A DNA stretch of 64,000 nt from Siderastrea radians (GCA_964017195.1 OZ024892.1:5768366-5832365), one strand, 5' to 3'; shown: positions 1 to 12,659, counted from the first letter of the stretch. Program-made: numbers and translations. The notes: generated by a model not told the origin, from the sequence alone.

Positions 1-659
1 TTCGCTTCAGGGGTTATGTCTGAAGATTACTGTATATTGTTCCTTACAGCTTAGTTTTACAATTTGAGTCAACTCCAGCGCTTCGGCTGGACCAAAACAA
101 CGAAGCTCTCTAAGGAAATATTCATAGATAGGTAAAGAATATCAAAAGAAGAACCCATGACAGTTACCGAGGCTTTTACCTCGGAATTTTTGCAATTCGA
201 ATGGAAAATAGGAATCACAAGGGGTTGCAGCAGCGTGTTTTGGGGTCATTGAAGGGCTAATGAAAGAAAAAACCTGTTAGGGCAATTGACGCAAATTTTG
301 TTCATTTGACCAGCGGGTTAGAATATGAGACTACCACTCTGGAGTTACCGCTGTAAATCTCCTTTTGCACTGTGTGTCATTAGTAAAAAGACCCTTCCGG
401 CGGCTGGTGTATCGGAGGATAATGTCCGAGGCTTTCTCCTCCCATATAATGGCTAGCCAGGAAAGGGTTTCTTTATTTAGTAACCCTCCGATTAATTTCC
501 ACAACGCGCGTGCTTTATTGTGGTAAAGAGAAAAAAGTCAGTGGAGGTCACGGCACATTTGCGGCTAAACAAATCCAATTTGGTTACCCGCCGATTTTGT
601 ACCACGTGATGTGTTTCGACCAATGAGCGAGCGCGAAAATTAAGTGGTGGGTTATATTC
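1..659. other. No gene seen; repeat fragments
   Basis: No splice-supported coding exon is visible. The stretch 393-425 (CGGCGGCTGGTGTATCGGAG) is shared with 13134-13160 and marks a dispersed repeat. Confidence 0.4.
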
Positions 660-870
660 AGGGATATCAATGTAAAGAAGATCCTCGCAGTTATTAACGC
701 AACTTATGCAGTTGCGAAAAGAAAGCCTGAAAAAGTGAAGAAAATCAATGTAAATCAATGTAAAGAAGAAGATGAAGAAATCAATGCAATAACTGCGAGG
801 ATCTTCTTTACATTGATTTCTTCATTCCGCAGTTCAAATATATGAATTTCATATATTCATAATTTCATCT
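660..870. repeat. Two broken SINE copies in opposite orientation
   Basis: The stretch 660-735 is the reverse complement of the SINE body at 998-1068, and 787-870 repeats the body in plus orientation without its tRNA head. Together they make an inverted repeat next to the full copy. Confidence 0.6.
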
Positions 871-904
871 TCATCTTTTTCCGGGTATATTACGAACCAA
901 TTTA

Positions 905-1115
905 ATGACCAGCTCCCAGTTGGCTTGTTAGCTCAATTGGTTAGAGCGCTGCACCGGTATCGCAGAGGTCAGGGTTCGAATTCCGGCAAGCCTGATTTTT
1001 TCAGGCTTTCTTTTCGCAACTGCATAAGTTGCGTTAATAACTGCGAGGATCTTCTTTACATTGATTTCCTCATTTCGCAGTTCAAATATATGAATTTCAT
1101 ATATTCATAATTTCA
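905..1115 (+). mobile_element. tRNA-derived SINE, tRNA-Thr-like head
   Basis: The head at 922-992 forms a near cloverleaf: GGCTTG pairs with CAAGCC, the A box is TAGCTCAATTGG and the B box is GGTTCGAATTCC; the anticodon position reads GGT, but base 33 is C. The body runs through AACTGCATAAGTTGCG and AACTGCGAGGATC and ends in ATATATGAATTTCAT. I recall this body as common in coral genomes. Broken copies lie beside it: minus-strand 660-735 and plus-strand 787-870. Confidence 0.65.
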
Positions 1116-1380
1116 TAATCAGGGATATTGTTGCACGAGGGATTTCATTTATTAATGATCAATACAACGGTCAATAGAAAGCAACTTTGATTGTACGTTT
1201 CTCTACAGAAAGTTGCCAAATCGTTGTGCCATACTGCACGCTTTCGTTCAGCTCTTTTAACGGGAGGAAAAAAGCTGGTAAGTTGGTGACAACATTTTCT
1301 TGGATTAGTCAAAACTAGATTGATATGTTGTGTTCACTGCCTTCTTTATTTTGTTAGAGTAGATCATTTTGGGGGGAGCA

Positions 1381-1640
1381 GGGATGGTGCAGTGATGATG
1401 CAGTGGTCAGCGGCCACCAATGTGGCCCGGATTCGATTCCCGGACTCAGCGTCATATGTGGGTTGAGTTTGTTGTTGGTTCTCGTCCTTGCTCCGAGGGT
1501 TTTTCTCCGGGTTCTCCGGTTTTCCTCCCTCCATAAAAACTAACATTTCCAAATTCCAATTCCACCTGCTCGTAAAGCGCATTTGATTATATCCATATAG
1601 AAAATGCGCTATAAAAGTTCTAAATTGTTATTATTATTAA
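1381..1640 (+). mobile_element. tRNA-related SINE of a second family
   Basis: A B box-like GGATTCGATTCCC lies at 1429-1441, followed by GTCATATGTGGGTTGAG, TTTTTCTCCGGG and TCCGGTTTTCCTCCC, and an end with ATT repeats near 1627. I recognise this body as a frequent cnidarian repeat. The A box part is degraded. Confidence 0.5.
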
Positions 1641-3034
1641 TCGTTTTTTTCTTGTATCCCGTTTTTGAGGACCATTACCATTGTATTAGATGGGGAATAC
1701 GTTTCCACATCTTTTTGGCAACATGTAAATAATGGTTCTTTAGTGGATTTTCGGATCTGGCGCGGTACAGCAAGGTTCACATACTACGCGTAATTAGCCG
1801 TGTAACAATGTCTTGTTATGGCTGTATCAGAGCTCGGTGGTTAATCTAGGGGGGAGGGGGCGGTGGGTGGTAGGGTGTAGATGCTCCGCCCTTCCCTTCC
1901 CCTGAGAAAGCTGTACTTTTCTGTTCGATTCTGAAAAAATCAGATGCATTCAAGTTGAAGAAAAGAGCAAAAACAGCTGCAAAAAGAAAGAAAATTATAG
2001 ACCAGTAGACCCGAATTTACCCAAAAAAATCTTACCGACTGTTTTAACATTCGCTGAGCTACCATTCGTTGAGTTTCAAGTATGAAGTATAAGTTGCCAT
2101 AATGGACCACTCCCCAGTCACCCCTATCAAAATTCCTGGGACCCCCTTCTCCTCGTGGGACTTACTATCATCAGATGACTGCCTGGCCTATCCTAGATAA
2201 ACTATCTCACATTGAACGGCTCGTGGTAGTGTAGCACAATTAGTTTTTTTTTTATAACAGTCGTGTTCACTTCCGTCAGGGGCTCGGAAAATTGTTTTTG
2301 TCAATCTGACTACAGTTTGTTTTGTACGTGCTCTAGCTTGATATTTGTTATCTTTCTCTTTAAAATCCAAAAATTGTATTACTTGCATGACCTTTCCCAC
2401 AGAGAATATTTAAGTCAGGACTTGAATCTCCAGTGGACCTTTTAGTCGGTACTCCAGGCACATTACTGGAATTTCGTGAAAGAGGTATGATTAATTCTTT
2501 GGGGGTGTTTACATGATACCGGTGGGACTTTCCTATCGGTACGAGTTCGTCCCCGTTCCCGCCTGTGGCTCGATATTCGTCTACAAGACACCGGTCCAAA
2601 ATCTGATGTCCGTATGACAGATATCGGTGCGAATTCTCTTGGTGCGAATTCATCCCGGTAGCTTCAACGGATCGAGATCTCTAATACGAAGACTTATGCT
2701 GGTATCATGTAATCTCGGTATGACGGTTTCTTCATATTCCTTTTCTTTTGACCAGTCCGTTTTCGAATAAAATTCACACTGCTATAAAAAGGCTTAACTG
2801 AATGAAAAAACTGATTAGAACGTTTTCGCCTCATACTGAAATGAAAGTCTCAGCGGTGTCATATAAACATCACTTCGTATGATTCAACAGCTACTAAAAG
2901 TATTATGTCAAAAACTCTACAGATCTTCTGTCCATTTGGATATCTAGCTGCAACGCGAGAGGTTTGATTGGTTTAGTTCTTTTTTTCCCTTTCTTTTGCG
3001 AAGATATTACAGTTCGATCTGCTGATGAAAAAAT
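1641..3034. other. No gene seen; one MITE-like element inside
   Basis: Apart from the element at 2509-2712, this stretch holds only AT-rich DNA and a G-rich patch near 1850-1870. It has no supported exon. Confidence 0.4.
2509..2712. mobile_element. MITE with TTACATGATACC ends
   Basis: A perfect 12-bp terminal inverted repeat: TTACATGATACC at 2509-2520 and GGTATCATGTAA at 2701-2712, 204 bp overall. The inside is rich in CGGT motifs. It has no coding capacity. No target duplication is clear. Confidence 0.6.
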
Positions 3035-3870
3035 AATATATAGATTTAGCTAAGACTAAAAGCGGAGCTCACTTTTTTCTTTTTATTGCTGTGTAACTTA
3101 TTTATTTTTTAAAGTAATAACCCAAAAAAAAAAACTTTCCTCCCTCACAAATTTGAACCCCGGCCGCCGAATGCTAGGGAATCGCTCAAACCAGTCGACT
3201 AACGTGCCACTAGGTATAGAGAATGTGTTCATTATTATACTGAAACTGCTGTTTATTGATCGCAGTTCGGTCGACTAAACAGGCGGGTGTTTTTCTGGGA
3301 AAATGTGTTCGGACCGCCGCAAAAATCATGGTTGTGGACAGATGAATCCAGAAGGCACTAGCTCTGCTACATTTTGGGTAGGGACCGCTGCGAAATACTG
3401 TGAACTCAAGCTTTGTGCCGACCGAGTTCGCAGCAGATTACCGACAACAAAGATGAAGTCGTCGAAGGCAAATTTAGTAACTTGAACTTTTTGCCTTCCA
3501 CCAAAAAGACAACTAAGTATTCTTTTGAACTTTTTCTTTCCATTTATAGATATTTGATGTGGGCAACCGGTGTTTATTATACTTCTGTCGATTGGAACTG
3601 AATCGTTTTGCTAAACAAGCTAAGCTTTTTTAAAAAACCTCTTTTTCAAAAGCGACGATGATCATGCGATTTCCCGCCAAGAAAAACACCGGTTGCCCAA
3701 AAGCACCGCGCGGTTTCCCGCCAAGAAAAGACAGCATTCTTCACCCCCCCCCGCCCCGTTGGGTTGTCTTGGAACTCCCCTCCCCCTCCCCCAGAGTCTG
3801 TACGGGCGTACGCTGACGTCACAACCAAAATTTCACGGATCGATAGGTTACCAAATTTGCTTAGCAAAAA
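3035..3870. repeat. Dispersed repeat, second copy of the 46.4-48.7 kb family
   Basis: Same landmarks in the same order as the copy at 46440-48700 but without the internal Mutator-like element. It holds a tRNA-like stretch on the minus strand (about 3140-3213). Open frames here are fragments without recognisable domains. Confidence 0.55.
3140..3213 (-). repeat. tRNA-like SINE head (not a functional tRNA)
   Basis: On the minus strand, CCTAGTGGCACGTTAGTCGA resembles an A box region and GGGGTTCAAATTTG a B box. The two are correctly spaced for an internal pol III promoter, but the cloverleaf is poor. A related stretch lies at 46627-46700. Confidence 0.45.
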
Positions 3871-4205
3871 ATTAAAAAAAGAGAAAGCCCTCTCTCAAGC
3901 GTTTCAAGCAGGAGAAAACAATTGGCCAAATTTTCTACTTCTCAAATCCGGGCATCCCAACCAACGTCACGCTTATAATGAATTTTTAATGAGATGATAA
4001 CTCTACTACGTCTGAAAAGCATTTGCCTGACGTAACAGGGTACCCATCAAGGGTAGAGGGGGTGTATTAATGCTTTGTTACAGAAAATGGAGGTAAATAC
4101 CTTCAATTGAGCTTTAAACCTCCGATAAGCGGACTTAGTTCATTGTCATGTCTATTGCACAGGGCTTCAATTATCAATGTTTTGAATTTCTCGTCCCTTC
4201 TTTAG

Positions 4206-7200
4206 GTCGATTGTTCTTCTCTGACGTTTCTTACCTGGTAATAGACGAAGCTGATTCCATGTTTGACAAAACCTTCAAATCCGAAACCATGGAGCTTCTT
4301 GAAGCAATCAACGTGAGTACCTCTGAGAATAAGTAGATTGCTTTAGGCTTTCATCCATAGACTCAAAAGTTGGAAGCACCTTGTACAGTATAATAAACAG
4401 CACCACAGGAAAGTACTGCTCAGTAGCTTTCATTTGAATGGTCACACTTTAGGATTTCATCCACAGACTTAAAAATAAATTAGAACCACCCTGTACAGCA
4501 TAATAAATAACACCTAAGGGAAAGTTTTGCGCAATAGTTTTTTTTACCGTGAAAATGCTCCTAACAAGTTTTCCTTTGAATGGTTACAATTCAGGATTTA
4601 CAGTAGCTAGGTGAATTTATTAAACACGTTTTTATTATTTTGTTTACCGTTTCCAGATAAGACAGGACAAACCACCTCCTCGCTCAAGTTTACCAATAGA
4701 CACGCAAGTTACCGTTGTAGGCGCAACGTTACCAAGAGAACTGCTAGTGGAAACACTGCAAGACATGTTGCCGGTAAGGATTTGCTCCCAAACTTAAGCT
4801 TCCTTCCTTCCTTCTGGTCACCTTAGTTGACGGAGCGATATTGGTGACCCGGACCTTAAGCGGCCTTCAAAAGTCAAACTAATGTTGGTCAAATCGTGTT
4901 GGCAAACTCAAATTGGTGTGTGTGAACGACACAACAACATGTTGGCAAACTGTTGGGGAAAAGTTGACGAAAATAGAGACAAATTCTATTTGTCGCGAAC
5001 CGTTTGCCAACGTGTTGTGTCGGTCACCTACACCAATTTGAGTTTGCTAACACGAGTTGGCCAACATTAGTTTGTCGTATGAAGGCCGCTTTACGGAAAC
5101 ACGACGGCGACGGCGAAGAGAACGTTACTAAACATAAGGTTTGGCTTGCAAAACAAAGACTCTGCCCGTGCGTTCTACATTCTGGTACATTTCTTTACAT
5201 CCTCTGCAAGATAGCAACGTGAAATGATCATATTTTTGGTTTTATGGAGAACTTGAAGACGCGAAGGCAACATACTCTTTTCTGTACCTAGAGCCTACAG
5301 ATTTAGTTCTCGAATAGTTCGGTCATATTAGAAAGTGAACCAATAGGGATAATCGCTTAGTAGACCAAAATACTTTTTTCTTTACAAACACGTTTTCCTT
5401 ATTTATCGTCGCTTTCGTGTTTGCTTGAGGCCCCTATTAGTGACTTTCAAATGTCATTGTGTTTTTCGATACCGAGGATGTAAAACTCGATACCAATTGC
5501 CCATGTGACCTCATGGGAGAATAAGTGGGTGTGTATATTCCTTGCTGTACCGTTCTTACGGGTACTCTGCTTGCTCAATCCTGGACTGACCTGGACTCTT
5601 GGTCGATGACGTCACCTTATATATCTTGAGCGGTGACGTCTTAACATCGTTCTCGTATCGTATCCATTTGAAAAACTGCTATTAACTCACCCTTAGTAGA
5701 CTGAATATTTTTTCAGAACAGTTCTCTGGCGATATTGCGGAGTCAATTAATCAGTTGGCAACAAGCGAAATAAACTCATCGGAAGGCACACCATAAACTT
5801 GTAACTGACAAAGACCTGAAGCGTGCAATACACGGTGTTTTCACAGACAAGGTTATTTTTGGACAAGTTTTAGATTACTATTTCCCGCGAAAATTGAAGT
5901 TTCGGTGCGCACAAGTCCGCACTCACCCCAAAAATGGCGGCTTTCGATCACTCTTTCTCCTTATGCCCAATTTGTAACGCAAGGCATAACAAAAGGCTGA
6001 TAGTTAATTATATAAGCTCGTGATTAGTTAGCAAGGCTCCTTTAGGACCCGCTTTCTGGTCTGAATTCGGGGGAAATTCCAGCTAAAAATAAGCTGGTCT
6101 GTGAAAATGCTGTGACACGAATATATGGCAGTTGCGCGCTCCGGGTTATGGGCTCTTGACTGACTAATGCGAAATGCGATGATGACTTGCAAGCGGCGCC
6201 AATTGCGGGAAAAGATGCAGCAAGGGAAACTGAGAAACCGGTGGCAAGCACCGGATAACTTTGCACCTTAAAAAGATGTGGAAAACCTGAAAACCAGTAA
6301 ACATTTCGAAAAAACCGTTGTGAAATGTCACATCACGTGTATGTTTAGTTTTCTTGTGATCGGCAAAAAGTCGAAATCCTCATTAATTGTTAAAATAACT
6401 CAGAATGTGCAGTACACAATCAAACAAAATAAATAAACTTGTTGTAAAGGCGCTTCGAGTAAAATAACAAATGGTACCGTTGGTTTCATCTGCAGTACTT
6501 ACACACTTGTACGTCCAGTCTTCACCGCGTGTTGCCTCACGTAAGACACAAGTTTGTAAAAATCGCACAGAACGAGAAGCCAGGTACGGAAAAAAAGATA
6601 TTTTAGGGCCTGTTTATACAGAGCGCGACTACGACCACGACCACGAACGCGACCATTGCGACTTTCCGCGCGACTTTCCGCTCGAAAGTTCGCACGAACC
6701 ACCGTTCATACAGAACGCGGTACTTCGGGCTGTGACAGTCGTAATGTACCAAGTTTCCAGGCATTTTCTTTTTCTCTGTGTCTTTAAAATCACGGCGGTC
6801 TTTGTCGTAAAAAATTGGGTGTTTTTCAACTTCCACAATTAGTAGTTCAGTTTTGTCTGACATGTTGTCAACCGGTGCGCTACAAGGTCACATTATTTAC
6901 GCGTATCGCGTGTCACCAGGCCGAGTTCCACGAAAACAAAAGATTGGTTGACAAGAAATAGTTCGTGCGACCATCCCGCAAAAATTCGCTCTGGAGGCAA
7001 TCTCTGCGACTTTCATCACGAACCAATTTCCAGCCGCGTTCGTGGTCGCCTTTGGTATAAACGGATTCATACCAATTGCTTATACGCAATCCAGTGCGAA
7101 CGCCGCGTTCGCGTTCGTGGTCGTGGTCACGCTTTGTATAAAACAGGCCTTTATTCGTGATTTATAGGCTTAGATAAACTGCCAGGAGAAGGAACAAGTT

Positions 7201-9403
7201 ATTAACTGTTTTACTCAGATTGAAACCGGGAAAAGGTTACCAAATTTTATTTTGTAAAATATCAAGATGCAAACAGCACCATAGGAAACAACTGTTCGTT
7301 ATCATTTTATTTGAATGGTCATATTTTAGAGCTTCGTTCACACACTGAAAAATTGGAACCACACCTTACAACCACAGTTTAACAAACTGCACTAGTACTG
7401 TGTAGTAATGTATGTGTCACTGACTATTTAACAATTAGATTATGAGCTCGAGATTTCTATCGCGTGATAGTTGATTAAATAGTATAAATCTACTAGACGT
7501 TAAAAACTTAACAGCAGACACTACATGTTTTTATTGAAAATGATATAAATGGTCACACCGCGCGCGGAAAACACTCTACTCACTATCTACAACAGAATAG
7601 ATAGTGAGTAGCGTAGCCAATCAGAGAACAGCATTAGTGATAGAACGCTAGTAGATTTATACTAACAAGGAATATATGTCGCTGGAATGTTTGTTTTTCT
7701 CTCATTTATACACAGACAAACTCTTAGAGCTGCTCAGAGAGGACCTCCAAATACCTGATCGACGAACCGTTGTATTCTGTAACACTACACAAAGTTGTGA
7801 CTTCTTAGGACATTTTCTCACAGTTAATGAGATCCCACATATCAAACTCCACAGCAGTATTGCCATTCAGGTAGGCGAATTTGAAAGCAGATCAGAGTGA
7901 AGTCTGTTTGTCTCGCACAATGTGCCGTTTGAATTTGTTATTTCTCCAGGGCCCTTGGTGGAGCGATTTTTACAGTATTGATATTCATTTTCAACGCTGT
8001 TTTCTCTGCTGTAGGAAAGAAGTAATTTGTTCCAAGAGTTTCAAAAGGAGAAAGCGAGGATTCTTTTGTGTACTGACGTGGGATCCAGAGGCTTAGATAC
8101 CGATGTAAGTATGAGGAACAATAAAACGTTCAAAACTGGCTCCCTAACATTGATTACATGTTCAACTTCATCTCATCATAAATTTGTTCTCTTTTTATTT
8201 TTTATAGGTGGATCACGTGATCAACTTTGACTTTCCCATAAACACCACGGACTATATTCACCGAGTGGGTAGGACAGGCCGCGTAAGGACTGGTACGAGA
8301 CAGGAAGAGGTCGCGGTTGCCACGAGTTTAATGTCACATAACAGAGATGTGAGAACGGCACTGATAATCGAGGTTAGACTTGCTTGTTGTTTAGAGTGGT
8401 GTTTGTTTGACTATTGAAAAAGCAGCTACAACAACGTTATAACCGTTGTTTTAACATGTGTTCAAGACCAGAAAATTTTAAGTCATAAAATTTCATGCTT
8501 AGAAACGTCTTTCTTTACGAGTTACAGTGTGAATTACCGTGCCCGAAGTCGGCCCGAAAAGTTTCAGGGTTTTCGAGAAACGCACGGCAGCAGAGTGCTG
8601 GGGTAACCTTACGATAGACTAGCAGCCTGTGCAGAGGGGAGTAGTAATACTCCTTGTCTCTTTATGCTGGGTATCCTGTGATAGACTAGCAGCCTGTGCA
8701 GAGAGGAGTCGTAATACTCCTTGTCTCTTTATGCTGGGTATCCTGTGATAGACTAGCAGCCTGTGCAGAGGGGAGTAGTAATACTCCTTGTCTCTTTATG
8801 CTGGGTATCCTGTGATAGACTAGCAGCCTGTGCAGAGGGGAGTAGTAATACTCCTTGTCTCTTTATGCTGGGTATCCTGTGATAGTCTAGCAGCCTGTGC
8901 AGAGAGGAGTAGTAATACTCCTTGTCTCTTTATGCTGGGTATCCTGTGATAGACTAGCAGCCTGTGCAGCGGGGAGTAGTAATACTCCTTGTCTCTTTAT
9001 GCTGGGTATCCTGTGATAGACTAGCAGCCTGTGCAGAGGGGAGTAGTAATGCTCCTACCGTTCATGCTACGGAAACGGGTTTAGCTCCAGCAGTTGTAAG
9101 CCGGTAGGCTCAAGAAACTTTTTTGTCATAAGGACTTTACCTTTTCGTCTCCTTATTATCCTCAAATTCAATTGGCATTTTTTCTCTTTGTAGGAAGCAG
9201 CTCGAACACAGAGGAGTCTAAAAAGCGTCGAAGCGCGCATGAGGCAGCCGATACCTAGGTCACGTGACATGTTTCCATCATCTAAAGGATCTGGAAGACA
9301 TCGAAGCTCGGCCCAAGCCCGTGGCTACCGTCCGGTTAAGCCTGGGCAGGATAAGGTGGAAAAATCTAAAAGTAATCTTGAAAGGAGAAAGGCGCTTCGC
9401 TAG
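4206..9403 (+). CDS. DDX28: DEAD-box RNA helicase, DDX28-like; 3' part of the gene in six visible exons
   Basis: An ATP-dependent RNA helicase; human DDX28 acts in mitochondrial large-ribosome assembly, and that role is inferred here. Exons with good splice sites are 4206-4312, 4657-4773, 7716-7870, 8015-8104, 8208-8372 and 9194-9403 (stop TAG 9401-9403), with compatible phases where adjacent. Motif II reads VIDEADSMFD, motif III is replaced by VVGATLP, motif IV is VVFCNT, motif V is TDVGSRGLDTD and motif VI is HRVGRTGR. The tail EAARTQRSL resembles the DDX28 C-terminus (IELAARRRRSL). The Q motif and motif I are not in the window. An exon of about 30 codons is expected between 4773 and 7716 (phase 0 in, phase 1 out) but was not found; that intron is full of inserted repeats. 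The donor of the fifth exon is GTTAGA. DDX28 is preferred over other DEAD-box families because of motif III and the C-terminus; the subfamily is about 75 percent sure. Confidence 0.85.
4342..4600 (+). repeat. Intronic repeat, TTTGAATGGTCACA family
   Basis: Two and a half diverged units of about 105-140 bp, with landmarks GGATTTCATCCACAGACT, CCTTGTACAGTATAATAAA, GGAAAGTACTGC and TTTGAATGGTCACA. The same family occurs at 7250-7360, 34200-34620 and 43890-44120. It looks like a dispersed, locally tandem element. Confidence 0.6.
4857..5093. mobile_element. Foldback/MITE element in the DDX28 intron
   Basis: A 237-bp sequence whose halves are reverse complements with some mismatches: left 4857-4960, right about 5000-5093. 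The ends read TTAAGCGGCCTTC and GAAGGCCGCTTTA. Inside is the run TTGGCAAACTCAAATTGGTG. No coding capacity. Confidence 0.65.
5094..6604. other. DDX28 intron, no exon found
   Basis: This should contain or adjoin a helicase exon of about 30 codons, but none was recognised. The stretch 5575-5700 belongs to the CCTGGACTCGACC repeat family also seen at 42455 and 46175. An open stretch at 5792-5975 (HHKLVTDKDLKRAIHG...) has no helicase similarity. Confidence 0.35.
6605..7150. mobile_element. MITE-like element with GGGCCTGTTTATAC ends
   Basis: About 546 bp with inverted ends: GGGCCTGTTTATACAGAGCG and an imperfect complement near 7125-7150. The subterminal run CGACCACGACCACGAACGCG is mirrored at 7105-7130. 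Rich in CG. Flanking TTTA may be the target duplication. No transposase. Confidence 0.6.
8613..9051 (+). repeat. 67-bp minisatellite, seven copies, in the last DDX28 intron
   Basis: Copies start at 8613, 8680, 8747, 8814, 8881, 8948 and 9015, exactly 67 bp apart, with one or two differences each; the last is truncated. Each unit contains GACTAGCAGCCTGTGCAG and TACTCCTTGTCTCTTTATGC. The near identity implies recent expansion or gene conversion. Confidence 0.95.
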
Positions 9404-12400
9404 TCGCGGGACGTACTTCCACAACAAGGCTGCCCAGCCCTCGCTTCCCTTCACCGTTCAGGAAAAGCCTTGTCAAGGAAGGGAAAATGATTCAAAGGGG
9501 AGTCTTGAAAGGTCACCTCGCGGCTGATGCACTGTTAATGTGACGTCATTTCCATCGCCTTTCAGGGAGACAGGTCGAAACAGACAAAGCTAAATGTGAT
9601 GACTCCCGAACCTCCGAAAGTAACGACCTCATTTGCATCGGAATATTTGCTCAAGGTTAAAACAGTGTTAATGCTGTGTACTAACAACGCGAAAGAATAT
9701 AACAGGCGTCGATAAATGTTGTGAGTGAGGCGGATTATGCTCGTACAGAATTGTGTGATATACTGTGGATGTTTTTTTTACGTTTTATTTACCCCGAAAC
9801 CAACCATCACCTGAAGAGATTGGCAGTTGAAAGTAACGAAAGGAAAAGCTGCTGAATTGCCCTGGGAACTTTACTTCATTTCTGGATGACAAATGAACAT
9901 TGTGTGTATTTAGAGCTGTTCCCTTTTATCTCTTTGTAGATATATGGAAAGAAACATAATTGTTCTTCATTAGCTACTCGAAATGCTACTGGTTGGTTGG
10001 CCCTTAAATTCCCAGTACCGACATGCATGTTCTTCTCCCTGTTTTCGATTTTATCTTTGGTGATCATTTCGTTTGTTCTCATGACCTGTATGTTAGAACA
10101 AGTAATGATACTTTAGGGAGAAATCAGATGCTGGTCACTATTGGGGATTAAAGGGTTAACATCTTGTTTGTCGAAATCCTTGGACTCAAAGATTTTGCAT
10201 GGAAAAGGAATGAACCGGCGGTTAGCAACCCTTTTCTATAGATTCAAGAACCAATGGCTAATCGACCATGTTGGTAAAACTAACAAAGGGACTAAGGGAA
10301 AAAAGTTGTTTTTGCGAAGACAATAAAAAACTACTATCATCAACCACCTATATCACAAATTTTAATGTGTTCTTTATTATGCGTTGGTTTGTTCCTTGTT
10401 TGATTATATTTACTAGCTCTAGTCCCTGTTGAACTGCTGGTGAGGCAAATTAGCACCCGGTCTGGTCTCCAGGACTTTCTCGTTAATCCAAATGTTCCAA
10501 TAGGTTCACAGCGGTCAAACGTACGACGCGTGCGCAGGTCCGCCATAAGCCTGCAAATTATATAAAAATACAGGAAAATGTGGAAACTTTCACTTTAAAC
10601 CTAACAACGTTTCTGAAAACCTGTTTTGTTTTTTCGTTGAGTGTGTGTTCAAAATGAATTAACTGTCATCCACGAGTTTTATCTGCTTAAAATTTTGTTG
10701 GTAGTGGGTTTTCTTGCATCGTTTTCTTACGCAATTCAATATCATAAGTTTTTAAAACTGATTCAAATTTCAAGGCGCTGAAAAACCGTAAGTGACGTTG
10801 CTTTTAGCGTTTGACCGCTGTGAAGCCTGGGGGGGGGGAGGGGGGAAGGGCGTTAAACACCCTTATTGCTCAGTGACCTTAAATGCCGGCTTTTCATAAA
10901 TTTTGCGGTCGCTTCTAATAGGTTTTCTTATGAGGAAAATAGACCTATCGACTAAGCTCGGTGTGAGGTTGTAAGGGTTCTTTGTGTTTTTGTTAACTTT
11001 ACGAGCACAACGCTACTTTGTCTAAAAATAATTTTTGGAGAAACAAATTGAAGGCCGCTTCCTCTGAAGGCAAAACAAACGAAAAGCTTGATATAGACAG
11101 GGTCTCAAAGAACCAGAACGATTCGTAGGACAACGGCGGATCCAGAACTTCCTGTAAGGTGCATCCCTGGAGACCCAGGAACAGTTATTTGGGGCGAAAC
11201 AAAGTGAACAGGGCAAAATCCATGACAACGACGAGCGAAAATAATGCATTTCGCCGTTTTTTGCCTAGTTTACTACATCCCGCTCCCTGTCCCTTGGTCT
11301 CTGGGATGTTTACAGTGGTGGTGGTGGGGGGGGGGGGGGGACATATACCCATATAGAATATCGATGTGAGTACCCATGCCTGGGAAATAAAAAACTCACT
11401 AGCTTCATGAATGGGTTGAGCTTGTTTTTGCCCCTCTCTTTGTGCTCTTATACAAAAATGCACGCTTACACAGGCTCATGGGTAGTCGAGCGAGAGGAAT
11501 ATGAGAACGCGCGCGAAAATCGGCCGCCTCTTAGAAACGTGACGCGTGTGTGGTGGACTGTCTTTCGCGCGCATTCGCGTGTTCCTCTCACTTCACTGTC
11601 TCCAAGCGGAAGGATAGAGGGATCGCTCGTAGTGTAACACTTCATTGGCCACTTAAGAAACAAAGCGAAGACTGGCAACGAAGCCTTTTCCATTCGTTTG
11701 ACAAAAAATTTGGTTTAAATTCCCGTAAACGGTACAGTATGTTTCGAATGAAATTTAAGAAAAAGAGGACAACCTCGCGAGGTATACCCAAATTTTCGAA
11801 ATATTTCTTCCCGATAAATGGAAAATTTTCCCTTGGAAAAAAAACTGGTGTCGACTGCGTGTAGTTGTTCTTTTTCTCATATCTGTCACGTGAGGAAGCT
11901 ACGCGCGTTCTGAAAATCTATGAATTATGCAAATCAACGGTCAAAACGCACGCTTCGCCCGACCTTGTTGCCCTAAGCTAAGGAAAAAGGAGAAATTGAT
12001 TGTTTTCAATCTAGCCATAAGATACGAAACAAAAAATGAATAAAGGGGTTATTTTCTAAAGAAACCGCGGTGCTCCTCGGTGGGAAAGTGAAACATAAAA
12101 ATTTGGATTTATTAACCGCTGAGTTGAAGAGGTTGATTCGCCCTGCGTCAGAGCAAATCGGCCTCTGAGGGGTTCATTGCTCGAAACGTCAGCTTTTGAA
12201 TTTCTTTAAGATAGACAACTTACGTGATCAACTCAGCCGGATAAATCCAAACTTTGGAAGTCTTGTTTTGCTTATCCTTCTCAAGGTTTTGTTTTATTTC
12301 ACTAGGAAGAATTTTCTTTATTGTAGTTTCATTGTTCTGACGATCTTGCACAGGAGTGCACGTGAAATTTTGTGTACTTCCCACGTAGTTTTGGAAAACA

Positions 12401-12626
12401 GTAGAGCATCATTTATCTGTCACCCACCATCCAATAAGAAAGAAGCTAACGAAAGGGAAACCAATCAAATAAAACAGAGATCCTGTGCTTGAAAATTCAG
12501 CGCTCTTTTCAAATGCCTCTCTTTTGCACCGTGACTAGTCCACGCATATCAATGAGCGAAGCAATTTTACCTCGATTTTGGCTCCGAAGTGTACGAAAAT
12601 TATCGCCTTCCCGTTGGAAAATGCCT
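9404..12626. other. No coding gene recognised between DDX28 and the noncoding duplication
   Basis: Begins with the presumed DDX28 3' UTR. Holds a MITE fragment ending GGGGATTAAAGGGTTAAC near 10142-10159, G runs at 10828-10850 and 11326-11340, and an imperfect CG-rich inverted repeat around 11485-11600 (GAACGCGCGCGAAA and TTTCGCGCGCATTC). The open frames here lack recognisable domains. Confidence 0.4.
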
Positions 12627-12634
12627 TATAAAAA
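12627..12634 (+). promoter_or_regulatory. TATA box candidate
   Basis: TATAAAAA about 75 bp upstream of a strong donor (AAG|GTAAGA at 12710/12711). It would suit a first noncoding exon at about 12660-12710. The assignment is inferred from spacing only. Confidence 0.35.
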
Positions 12635-12659
12635 CCTTCCAAAGGGTTGCAATTACCCC

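Noticed and set aside
922..992. Functional tRNA-Thr gene
   Set aside because: The cloverleaf has mismatches in the T and anticodon stems and C instead of T at position 33; the 3' continuation is a SINE body.
5792..5975. Missing helicase exon (frame HHKLVTDKDLKRAIHG)
   Set aside because: No similarity to the expected DDX28 segment and no correct splice phases.
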